Part shown: piece after piece, positions 1 to 5,329 of the stretch
Numbering within the stretch: the first letter of the stretch is position 1
Layout: each line of letters starts with the position of its first letter
DNA from: Limisphaerales bacterium
GTDB lineage: Bacteria > Verrucomicrobiota > Verrucomicrobiae > Limisphaerales > UBA11358
Length of the DNA: 5,350 bases
Reading direction: 5' to 3'
Assembly: GCA_003152145.1 (NCBI GenBank)
Contig: PLZL01000145.1
Span: 1-5,350, forward strand
Made by a program: the position numbers and the translations under genes
The notes under the pieces: generated by a model
What the model was told of the DNA's origin: nothing
Seen by the model: only the letters and a program-made list of their open reading frames with translations
Databases searched by the model: none

Positions 1-29
1 GCTTAGTTTCTTAAGAGACAGCATGGTTC

Positions 30-314
30 TCATACTTTGCCTGCACAATACTGTGCCCATTCCTCCGCGGACGGAATCTCAAACTCGCCGCCAAGATGCC
101 GCTTGTAATGCGCTCCGCAATACTTGCAAAGATAATAGGCTGTCCAACTCTCCGGCCCAGGCTTCTGGCCACCTGTAATGGTAGGGCGAACCCCTCGAAT
201 GCAACGAAGTCCACGCTGGCCGCAAGATGGACAGCGTGCGCAGTGTCCGCGAACCGCTTTTGTAACAGCGAAGACAACTACAACCAATCCTAGAGCAATC
301 CAAAGTAGCGTCAT
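30..314 (-). CDS. Small membrane-anchored zinc-ribbon protein, unknown function
   Basis: The 94-residue product starts with one hydrophobic segment (about residues 3-21, rich in V, L, A, F) followed by basic residues, which suggests an N-terminal membrane anchor with the rest in the cytoplasm. The soluble part has two cysteine pairs, C28-x2-C31 and C63-x2-C66, each followed by glycine, the usual layout of a zinc ribbon. C25 and C38 are extra cysteines. An aromatic and acidic tail follows. I do not recognise a named family, and no partner or reaction can be given. The ATG at 314 has no clear Shine-Dalgarno sequence. It lies 27 bases past the end of the attC-like palindrome at 341-431, in the position expected of a gene in an integron cassette read on the minus strand. 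That link is inference. Reality of the gene is supported by the paired CxxC motifs and a coherent membrane segment. Confidence 0.6.
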   Translation of the reverse strand: MTLLWIALGLVVVVFAVTKAVRGHCARCPSCGQRGLRCIRGVRPTITGGQKPGPESWTAYYLCKYCGAHYKRHLGGEFEIPSAEEWAQYCAGKV

Positions 315-340
315 AAAATTTGTGTGTGATGCTCAACGCC

Positions 341-431
341 GCCTAACGTTCCAAAGCTGAGCCACGGCGCGAAGAACGGCAAGCGCCAAATCGGGCGAAT
401 GACTCAGCCAACGGTGCACTCGCCGTTGGGT
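341..431 (-). repeat. attC-like imperfect palindrome (candidate integron recombination site)
   Basis: On the plus strand GCCTAAC (341-347) fits RYYYAAC and GTTGGGT (425-431) fits GTTRRRY, the outer core sites of integron attC elements, 91 bp apart and within the usual attC size range. The two ends pair over 8 bases (341-348 with 424-431, two G-T wobbles). Inside, GCTGAG (356-361) pairs with CTCAGC (403-408), and GGCGC (366-370) can pair with GCGCC (383-387). A competing local hairpin is CCAACGG (408-414) with CCGTTGG (423-429). Read on the minus strand, the last core is GTTAGGC (347-341), followed 27 bases later by the ATG at 314, which is cassette-like. The unpaired spacers are unequal and no integrase gene or second attC is visible, so this stays a candidate. 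Confidence 0.35.
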
Positions 432-716
432 CAACTGTTGGCTTTTACACACCGCACGGTGCATGTCAAATTCGACCATTTCAAGCAGAGATTTAGCCCC
501 CGAAAGCTCATTCCCGTCAACCCCAAAACAACAGGCGATTACCTCTTGTTGAAACGCATCGAAGCCAACCTTTCCCCGCCAGAAGTGGCTCTTAAAGCAG
601 GGGTTACAGAACGGACGATCCGAGCATGGGAACATGACCAATCACTTCCAACCCAAGCCCAATGGCAGATCTTGGCTGGCATTCTTCGCTTGGATTCGTC
701 ATGCCCCAAAACCTGA
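399..716 (+). CDS. Small HTH (XRE-like) protein, module A
   Basis: A 105-residue frame with a helix-turn-helix domain over about residues 44-98. A 'NPKTTGDYLLLKRIEANL' opening is followed by a VALKAGV turn, the recognition helix TERTIRAWE and a trailing helix WQILAGILRLD. This matches the Cro/C1-like pattern in which a 'TLGExxxxxR' start precedes 'VAxxxGVxxxTxxxWE'. It would bind DNA; the target is unknown. The first 40 residues (including LLAFTHRTVHVKF) have no recognised domain. The ATG at 399 lies inside the attC-like palindrome and has no evident Shine-Dalgarno sequence; GTG at 459 is another possible start. A related but broken module follows at 839-1030, and both are preceded by the same 17-bp repeat. 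The frame is intact, but it may be part of a dispersed repeat family rather than an active regulator. Confidence 0.5.
   Translation: MTQPTVHSPLGQLLAFTHRTVHVKFDHFKQRFSPRKLIPVNPKTTGDYLLLKRIEANLSPPEVALKAGVTERTIRAWEHDQSLPTQAQWQILAGILRLDSSCPKT
436..452 (+). repeat. 17-bp direct repeat, copy 1
   Basis: TGTTGGCTTTTACACAC occurs here and, with one substitution (C to T), at 737-753, 301 bp downstream. Similarity extends weakly upstream (CTCGCC and TCATCGCC before each copy). In module A it encodes the residues around FTH (16-18). Each copy lies about 90-120 bp before an HTH module, so the pair probably marks a duplicated unit. Confidence 0.6.
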
Positions 717-736
717 AGCTCATCGCCAGAATGGTG

Positions 737-753
737 TGTTGGTTTTTACACAC
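737..753 (+). repeat. 17-bp direct repeat, copy 2
   Basis: TGTTGGTTTTTACACAC, 16 of 17 bases identical to 436-452. One frame here reads GVLVFTH, comparable with GQLLAFTH of module A, so the similarity is visible at protein level too. The frame leading into the downstream HTH module is different, which points to decay by frameshift between this repeat and the module at 839. Confidence 0.6.
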
Positions 754-838
754 TTCGGTCAAAAAAATGCGGTTTTAGCCCATTCAACGATCCAACGCGC
801 GGAAGGCCAAATGGCAACGAACCCCGTTCATTGCCTTT

Positions 839-1030
839 TTGTCACCTTACGCCCCCGCCACCCTTGGTCAAAAGATGAAACAAAACAGGCTAAAATTACG
901 GAAAACGAGGAAGCAAATGGCGTCGGAATTAGGCATCAGCATCAAAACGCTTTGGGGATGGGAAACTGATCGCTGGAAACCGACTGCCTCATTTTCCAAA
1001 ATCGGATGTTTGGAGGGGTGTTCGGCCTAG
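839..1030 (+). pseudogene. Degraded HTH (XRE-like) module B
   Basis: This frame encodes an HTH core, TLGQKMKQNRLKLRKTRKQM then ASELGISIKTLWGWETDRWKPT, aligned with module A and with the module at 4644-4874. It has no ATG. The only start candidate is TTG at 839 without a ribosome-binding site, and the frame is open upstream only to a stop at 776-778. The end is abnormal: after KPT the residues only loosely follow the expected helix (SFSKIGCLEG) before the stop at 1028-1030, two bases before an inverted-repeat structure begins at 1033. The upstream half of the unit, recognisable by VLVFTH at about 739-755, lies in another frame. I read this as a frameshifted and truncated relic of the same unit as module A. 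A short real gene with a TTG start cannot be excluded. Confidence 0.5.
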
Positions 1031-1032
1031 TA

Positions 1033-1088
1033 TGTAAACGCCGATTGAAAACTGCGGCGGGTGGCGCACTTTTCAACTGGCGTTTACA
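1033..1088. repeat. Inverted repeat with TG...CA ends; IS21-like end pair or strong hairpin
   Basis: Arms 1033-1055 and 1066-1088 match at 20 of 23 positions as an inverted repeat; the first ten bases, TGTAAACGCC, pair perfectly with GGCGTTTACA (1079-1088). The loop is about 10 bases. The element begins TG and ends CA, and the left arm continues GATTGAAAACTG, a motif I recall from the termini of IS21-family elements. That resemblance is from memory and unchecked. With only a few bases between the arms it could be two IS ends left after internal deletion. No target duplication is evident in the flanks. A T-run (1090-1096) directly follows, so the structure could also act as a transcription terminator on the plus strand. 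Confidence 0.45.
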
Positions 1089-1123
1089 GTTTTTTTGGGT
1101 GAGAAACAAATTCAAAAAACACG

Positions 1124-1162
1124 TTGACATTTTTGACCAAGTGTATTAGTTGTAATAGAACA
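1124..1162 (+). promoter_or_regulatory. Promoter/operator-like region of the GntR-ABC operon
   Basis: TTGACA (1124-1129) is a perfect -35 hexamer, and a second TTGACC lies at 1133-1138. Downstream, the short palindrome TATTA-GTTG-TAATA (1144-1157) could be a -10 region and the operator of the GntR repressor encoded next. YtrA-type regulators commonly bind palindromes in their own promoters. Candidate -10 hexamers are poorly spaced (TGTAAT at 1151-1156 is 21 bases from the first -35), so the exact promoter is not settled. The GTG at 1163 follows five bases after the palindrome, implying a leaderless or nearly leaderless transcript. Confidence 0.5.
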
Positions 1163-1576
1163 GTGAATTTCAGCGTCGCCATCAGCACCGGTTCGAAGGT
1201 CCCGATCTACAAGCAGATCACCGATCAGGTGTGGCAGGCTGTCGTCACCGGCAAGCTGTCCGTGGGCGATCAGCTCCCAAGCGTCCGCGCGCTGGCGGAG
1301 GAACTGGTCGTAAATCCCAACACCATCGCCCACGCCTACTCCGATCTGACCCGCGACGGATTGATCGAATCACGGGCCGGGCGCGGTGTTTTCATCGCCC
1401 GCAAGCGAAAGGTGTTCACCTCCGAGGAGGCTTGGCGGCGTCTGGAGCCGCTAATTGACGCGGCCATCGGCGAGGCGATGGCGCTGGATTTTACGCATCA
1501 AGAACTGAAGGAGGCATTCGAGAAGAAACTCGGCCAGTGGAAACAGGTGAAGGGAGGCAAGCCAAACAATGAATGA
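1163..1576 (+). CDS. GntR-family transcriptional regulator, YtrA subfamily
   Basis: With a GTG start at 1163 the product is 137 residues. Residues 14-79 form the GntR winged helix: PIYKQITDQV, then GDQLPSVRALAEEL, the recognition part VNPNTIAHAYSDL, and the wing GLIESRAGRGVFIA. Only about 58 helical residues follow, with no UTRA, FCD or aminotransferase domain; that short tail defines the YtrA type, which usually represses its own ABC-transporter operon. The frame can be extended to TTG at 1124, but that codon is part of a consensus -35 hexamer and the added residues do not resemble the family, so GTG 1163 is preferred although it has no Shine-Dalgarno sequence. The stop (1574-1576) lies inside the ATPase gene, an 8-base overlap, so the two are translated together. 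The effector is unknown. Confidence 0.88.
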   Translation: MNFSVAISTGSKVPIYKQITDQVWQAVVTGKLSVGDQLPSVRALAEELVVNPNTIAHAYSDLTRDGLIESRAGRGVFIARKRKVFTSEEAWRRLEPLIDAAIGEAMALDFTHQELKEAFEKKLGQWKQVKGGKPNNE

Positions 1577-2459
1577 TCAACCCGTTATTCGCACCCGTGG
1601 TCTTACCAGATACTTTGGCGACAAGCCGGCCGTCGAAGGCCTGAATTTGGACGTGCCGCGTGGAAGTGTTTTTGCCTTCCTAGGGCGAAACGGTTCCGGG
1701 AAGACCACGACAATACGCATGCTGCTTGGATTGCTGCAGCCGACGCGGGGCCAGGGAGTCATCCTCGGCCATGACATCCGCAACCTGCCAACGGAAGCTA
1801 GGGCCCGCATCGGTTATCTGACCGAGGAACATCAGCTCTACGGCTGGATGAGCGTCAAGGAGTGCAGCGATTTTCAATCGCGGTTTTATCCCCGCTGGAA
1901 TGAAAAAATCTTCCGGGGTGTGGTCGGGCATTTCAACCTTAGGATGAGCAGCCGGGTGAAGGACCTCTCGCGGGGCGAGCGGGCGGGCCTCAGCCTGGGC
2001 CTGACGCTGGCGCCCGAACCGGAGTTGTTGATCATGGACGATCCAACGCAGGGACTGGACCCGGTGGCGCGCCGGTCATTGGTTGAGTCTATGATTTATC
2101 TCACCCGCCGGTCAGATCGGACGATTTTCTTTTCCTCGCACGAATTGGCCGACGTGGAGCGGGTGGCCGATTACATTGCCATTCTGGATCGAAGTATTTT
2201 GCGCGTCTGCTGTCCGTTGGAGACGTTCCGGAAGAGCGTGCAGCAGGTGAGGCTCCGGTTTCCCGGCAAGCCGCCGCCCCTGCCCGAAATTCCGGGACTG
2301 TTGGCAGGCGGTCCGGACGGAAGGCGAGCTCCGGCTGACCTGCGTTCATTACAATGGAACGACGGAACGGGCATTGCGGGCGCTGACGCCCGTGGAGATG
2401 GAAATGGTTCCCATCAACTTGGAGGATGCGTTCATCAGCTATCTGGGCGAGCGGGGTGA
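1569..2459 (+). CDS. ABC transporter ATP-binding protein, C-terminus frameshifted
   Basis: Cytoplasmic ATPase that should energise the permease encoded next. The motifs are in order: Walker A GRNGSGKTT (39-47), a Q-loop region around 84-89 (YLTEEHQ, with Glu near the usual Gln), signature LSRGE (133-137, in place of LSGGQ), Walker B LLIMDDP (153-159), D-loop GLDP (162-165) and H-loop His191 (SSHELADVERV). The usual catalytic Glu after Walker B is Asp158, which I believe also occurs in relatives. ATG 1569 follows AGGGAGG (1551-1557) by 11 bases and overlaps the GntR gene. The last 49 or so residues (after A246) are Gly/Arg-rich and do not fit the family. The expected tail (VRTEGELRLT ... INLEDAFISYLGERG) lies in the +1 frame from about 2311 to 2499. 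The intact form would be 309 residues. The nucleotide-binding core is complete, so activity is still possible. Confidence 0.85.
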   Translation: MNDQPVIRTRGLTRYFGDKPAVEGLNLDVPRGSVFAFLGRNGSGKTTTIRMLLGLLQPTRGQGVILGHDIRNLPTEARARIGYLTEEHQLYGWMSVKECSDFQSRFYPRWNEKIFRGVVGHFNLRMSSRVKDLSRGERAGLSLGLTLAPEPELLIMDDPTQGLDPVARRSLVESMIYLTRRSDRTIFFSSHELADVERVADYIAILDRSILRVCCPLETFRKSVQQVRLRFPGKPPPLPEIPGLLAGGPDGRRAPADLRSLQWNDGTGIAGADARGDGNGSHQLGGCVHQLSGRAG

Positions 2460-2499
2460 GAAATCATTCATCCTCTCGGAAACGGAGGCGCAATCATGA
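2307..2499 (+). other. Out-of-frame native C-terminus of the ABC ATPase (frameshift site near 2307-2311)
   Basis: Skipping one base at about 2310 moves translation from ...PGLLAG into a frame that starts VRTEGELRLT at 2311, continues through TPVEMEMVPINLEDAFISYL and stops at 2497-2499. NLEDAFISYLG resembles the usual end of ABC-2-type ATPases ('xLEExFIxxxG'). The TGA overlaps the permease ATG as ATGA (2496-2499), the arrangement expected for a coupled operon. Both points show that this was the original frame. No slippery heptamer or stimulatory structure is obvious (local sequence GGCGGTCCGG), so an indel or sequencing error is more likely than programmed shifting. Confidence 0.8.
2484..2488 (+). 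promoter_or_regulatory. Ribosome-binding site of the permease gene
   Basis: GGAGG at 2484-2488, seven bases before ATG 2496. It matters here because the frameshifted ATPase now stops at 2459, 36 bases upstream, instead of overlapping the permease start. The permease can still be initiated from this site without the original stop-start coupling. Confidence 0.7.
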
Positions 2500-4559
2500 A
2501 GACATTGATTCGAAAGGAACTGCGAGAAAACTTCATACTGGCCGTCATCGGTTTTGGCATTTTCACTTTCTTGCTGGTGCAGGCCTACCGCAGCAGCACC
2601 GTATATTTTGCCAATCTGGCCCTGGGGCAAACCGGCTGGTCTAACAGCGAAAGTGTTCAGCCGTTGCTGGGAAGTTTCCCCAAACTGGCCATGGTGTGTT
2701 GCGCGATTTTCAGCGCCATCCTTGGCTGGTTTCAGGTCCACAACGAGCGGCACCGCGACCTTTGGGCGTTTCTGATCCATCGTCCGCTCTCGCGCATTAG
2801 GATATTCTTTGCAAAGGTCATTGCCGGCCTTTGCCTTTACGTAGCCGGCATGGGTTTGCCCCTATTAGGACTGATCCTGATGATACGGATTCCGGGACAC
2901 ATCGCCGCGCCGTTTGAATGGGCGATGGTTTTGCCGGTCACCGCCTATTTCCTCTCGGGAGTCGTTTATTATTTTGCGGGACTGTTGACCGGCCTGCGGC
3001 AGGCGCGCTGGTATGCGAGCCGCGGGCTTGGTCTGGGCGTGGCCATGCTGGTTTCAGTGACGGTGGCCAATGTGCCCGATTTTTGGCGGGCGCTCCTTTT
3101 AATCCTGCTGGGCGGAGCGATCGTCGCCACCGCCGCTTGGGACAGCTTTATGAGCAACGGTTACTACGATGGCCAGCCGCCGTTGGGGCGGCGGGGACTG
3201 GCCACCTCGTTGATGTTCGGAGGTTTCGTCGTGGTCATGTTTGTGGTGGTCTTGCTTGAGTCACTGGTTCCGAATTCCTTCCAGGCGTCTTTCCACTGGT
3301 CGCGGTATCAAATGACCAAAGATGGCCAGGTTTACAAAATGGCCCAACCGGCCGGTAAACCGCTGGAAATCACGGATCTAAATGGCGTGCCGCTGAAAGA
3401 CGCGAAGACCGGACGCCCCATCACCCTGAATGATTTCAACCGGCTTGATGATTCGGAATCCAGCATCCAAGCCGATTTCGAGAATCAAGCACAATACCAA
3501 AAGAGCAATCAAAGAGGATACACGGAATGTTCCCACTTTTTCAGTTTGTGGCGGCAAACCCCAGACACACTGTGGTATTGGAACCGGAACGGGCGGTTAT
3601 GGGGATACGATATAGCGTCGCGCCGGTTCATCGGCAGCTTGGGTCCAAGTGGCTTCACTCCCGGCCTTACGACCGGACCGGACCGTTTCAGCCGCCTAGA
3701 GGGCCAATCTGGAAACAACTATATTAATTCCTCGGTTCCCACACGGACGCTCATAACCGACACTGTCGTTTACAAATTGAACCTTGAAAACCGCACCACC
3801 AGCGTTTTTTTTGCCGCAACGAACAATGATCGCATTGGTGGCGCGCTGGACGTTTCACTCAAGGGTGATGATTGGAATTACACCATCGTCGTGACCCGGG
3901 AGTTCGTCCAACTGCTGACGCCAGATGATCAGGTGGTCTGGCGGATACTATACGTGCCGGCCTATCCGACCTACAACGGTGTTACGGTATCCTTCCTGGA
4001 AGCTACCAACCGATTTGCGCTGTGGCTCAATCCGAACGAACAAACGAACAAGATCATGGGATGGAGCCTGCCTTCCCATGTTGTTTGGCTCGCCGCCGGC
4101 CAGGGCGCGTTCGAAAGCACGAACCTGCCTTCCCTGTCAGGCTATCGGGGATGGAAGCCGAATTTGACTGAAAGATTGTTGCGTTCAGTCGTGCCGCCGG
4201 CATTTTATTCTTTCCTGGTGTTTCTGAGCGGTATGGACGTGCTTCGGGATTTCCCTTGGAAGGACCTGCTGTTCAGCGTGGCAACAGCGGTTGTCTGTGC
4301 CGCAGTCGGCTGGCGCTTGGGTCGGCGGTATCACTTTGCCATTGGAGGCCAATTGAAATGGGCGGTGTTCCATTTGCTCTTCGGCCTGCCCGGGCTGTTG
4401 GGATTTCTGTGCGTGCAGGAATGGCCTGCGCGCGAACCTTGTCCCAACTGCAAAGAGGTGCGGCTCGTAGATCGCGAAAAGTGCGAACACTGTGGAGCGG
4501 ACTTCGCGCCACCGCCAAAGAGCGGAACCGAAATCTTTGAAACCATTGGCGCCAACTGA
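2496..4559 (+). CDS. Large ABC-2-like permease with extracytoplasmic domain and C-terminal zinc ribbon
   Basis: The 687-residue membrane partner of the ATPase. About seven hydrophobic segments come first (roughly 13-31, 62-80, 107-130, 144-166, 177-192, 197-215, 237-254). The stretch E84-x2-R87 followed by HRPLSR (95-100) and AKVIAG resembles the cytoplasmic motif of ABC-2 permeases ('E...PLSR...K'). Residues about 256-557 form a soluble domain, placed outside the membrane by the odd segment count. It contains WYWNRNGRLWGYD and RRFIGSLGPSGF, which suggest a beta-rich, possibly propeller-like fold. Three more segments (about 565-583, 588-606, 620-641) return the chain to the cytoplasm, where C649-x2-C652 and C663-x2-C666 form a zinc ribbon. 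The substrate is unknown. ATG 2496 has a good ribosome-binding site and overlaps the ancestral stop of the ATPase. Fold and topology are my inference from hydropathy and motif reading. Confidence 0.8.
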   Translation: MKTLIRKELRENFILAVIGFGIFTFLLVQAYRSSTVYFANLALGQTGWSNSESVQPLLGSFPKLAMVCCAIFSAILGWFQVHNERHRDLWAFLIHRPLSRIRIFFAKVIAGLCLYVAGMGLPLLGLILMIRIPGHIAAPFEWAMVLPVTAYFLSGVVYYFAGLLTGLRQARWYASRGLGLGVAMLVSVTVANVPDFWRALLLILLGGAIVATAAWDSFMSNGYYDGQPPLGRRGLATSLMFGGFVVVMFVVVLLESLVPNSFQASFHWSRYQMTKDGQVYKMAQPAGKPLEITDLNGVPLKDAKTGRPITLNDFNRLDDSESSIQADFENQAQYQKSNQRGYTECSHFFSLWRQTPDTLWYWNRNGRLWGYDIASRRFIGSLGPSGFTPGLTTGPDRFSRLEGQSGNNYINSSVPTRTLITDTVVYKLNLENRTTSVFFAATNNDRIGGALDVSLKGDDWNYTIVVTREFVQLLTPDDQVVWRILYVPAYPTYNGVTVSFLEATNRFALWLNPNEQTNKIMGWSLPSHVVWLAAGQGAFESTNLPSLSGYRGWKPNLTERLLRSVVPPAFYSFLVFLSGMDVLRDFPWKDLLFSVATAVVCAAVGWRLGRRYHFAIGGQLKWAVFHLLFGLPGLLGFLCVQEWPAREPCPNCKEVRLVDREKCEHCGADFAPPPKSGTEIFETIGAN

Positions 4560-4643
4560 CGCTTGATAAACATACGCCTCCTGCTCTCGCTTTGCCCGAT
4601 TCAAATTTCCCGGCCACTCCAGCCATACCCGCGGCATTGGAAA

Positions 4644-4874
4644 TTGAACCAGCGAATTCCGTCACAGCCGCAGACGCTTGGCGAGCAAATCAAGAAGCAC
4701 CGCTTGGAACTACACTGGTTACAAACTGACGTTGCCGCAAAAATTGGGATTTCTTCCGCTTCCGTCAGCAATTGGGAACGCGGCACCACCATTCCGTCGC
4801 GCAGGTTGACAAAGAGGATTGCAGAATTCCTCAGCTACATGTCGCCTAAAAGAACTTTCTTGCTCACCTCGTAG
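4644..4874 (+). CDS. Small HTH (XRE-like) protein, module C; possible remnant
   Basis: From a TTG at 4644 the frame gives 76 residues: PQTLGEQIKKHRLEL (residues 9-23), then QTDVAAKIGISSASVSNWER (27-46) and a trailing helix RLTKRIAEFLSY. This is a complete Cro/C1-type HTH of the same type as modules A and B, and the best preserved of the three. The frame can be extended to TTG 4563, four bases after the permease stop, but the added residues (IRLLLSLCPIQISRPLQPYP) look non-coding. No ATG or clear Shine-Dalgarno sequence precedes the domain, so it may be a fragment or a decayed copy rather than an expressed gene. Its TAG (4872-4874) directly abuts the stop of the opposite-strand gene. If expressed, it would bind DNA and could be read through from the ABC operon. 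Confidence 0.5.
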   Translation: MNQRIPSQPQTLGEQIKKHRLELHWLQTDVAAKIGISSASVSNWERGTTIPSRRLTKRIAEFLSYMSPKRTFLLTS

Positions 4875-5318
4875 TCACCGCTTGCTTCTTCTGCCAGGGG
4901 GCAGGGTTGCGCCAGACGGCAAATAGTGCCGGCGCACTTTCTGGGAAATCTGGCGCTCCGTCATCTTGTCGCTCGTTTCGCACCTCATGATGCGCACATC
5001 AAGTTTGTTCCTCTCGATGCGCTTCCTTAACTCGTCCTTCGCCTCGCCCGGGCCAAATAGCAGAATCGTTTTTGCCGGGCGAAGGCAGGAAATAACTTCG
5101 TCGTAGTAATTCGCCAAATGGCCCGAGTATTCTCGCTCTCGCGAATCATCTGCTGGAACCATCTGCGCCTCAAAAGGAGCTTGGGAGGGCGAACGACCGG
5201 AGCGCCGGAGTTGCTTTTGCACATACGATTTTACCCGCCTTGTCTCCTGGCCTTTGTCTGAGAGGATCACGATGACGGCCTCCCGATGGTCAATCCACAA
5301 ACCGGCCAATGTTTTCAT
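4875..5318 (-). CDS. eRF1-domain-3-like small protein ('translational machinery protein' type)
   Basis: About 147 residues, soluble, no membrane segment. The pattern is LWIDHREAVIVIL at the N-terminus, a polar linker with basic residues, YSGHLANYYDEVISCL, then the core ILLFGPGEAKDELRKRIE and ETSDKMTERQISQKVRRHYL, ending in a basic tail. The WIDHREA, GPGEAK-EL and TERQ...VR.HY blocks match, as I recall them, small bacterial proteins annotated as translational machinery or eRF1 (baeRF)-like, related to the third domain of archaeal/eukaryotic release factor 1. A role at ribosomes is inferred from the family only. Two ATGs lie in tandem (5321 and 5318). The Shine-Dalgarno-like AAGGGA is two bases from the first and five from the second, so 5318 is preferred. 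Its stop is back-to-back with the HTH frame at 4874, and its promoter lies beyond the window. Confidence 0.68.
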   Translation of the reverse strand: MKTLAGLWIDHREAVIVILSDKGQETRRVKSYVQKQLRRSGRSPSQAPFEAQMVPADDSREREYSGHLANYYDEVISCLRPAKTILLFGPGEAKDELRKRIERNKLDVRIMRCETSDKMTERQISQKVRRHYLPSGATLPPGRRSKR

Positions 5319-5323
5319 CATCT

Positions 5324-5329
5324 TCCCTT
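5324..5329 (-). promoter_or_regulatory. Ribosome-binding site deciding the start of the eRF1-like gene
   Basis: On the minus strand AAGGGA precedes AG-ATG-ATG. The spacing is two bases to ATG 5321 and five to ATG 5318, which favours the second ATG. Confidence 0.5.

Noticed and set aside
333..641. Minus-strand open frame of 102 residues
   Set aside because: It overlaps the attC-like palindrome and the HTH module A frame on the other strand; its protein shows no domain, while the plus frame has a recognisable HTH.
436..753. CRISPR-like repeat pair
   Set aside because: Only two 17-bp copies about 300 bp apart, with coding sequence between them; no spacer-sized periodicity.
634..969. Plus-strand open frame of 111 residues
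   Set aside because: It runs out of frame across the end of module A and the HTH core of module B. Only the short GVLVFTH part is informative, as evidence of a decayed unit; the frame as a whole is not a gene.
1124..1162. TTG start for the GntR regulator at 1124
   Set aside because: The TTG is part of a perfect TTGACA -35 hexamer, and the 13 added residues do not look like the family N-terminus.
2301..2320. Programmed +1 frameshifting in the ATPase gene
   Set aside because: No slippery codon run, in-frame stop or stimulatory structure is seen at the shift point; an indel or sequencing error explains it more simply.
2918..3259. Plus-strand open frame of 113 residues inside the permease gene
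   Set aside because: Alternative-frame shadow rich in Arg, Gly and Ala; the permease frame carries the hydrophobic segments here.
4185..4665. Two long minus-strand open frames under the 3' end of the permease
   Set aside because: They are shadows of a well-supported membrane protein with a zinc ribbon; neither shows a coherent domain.
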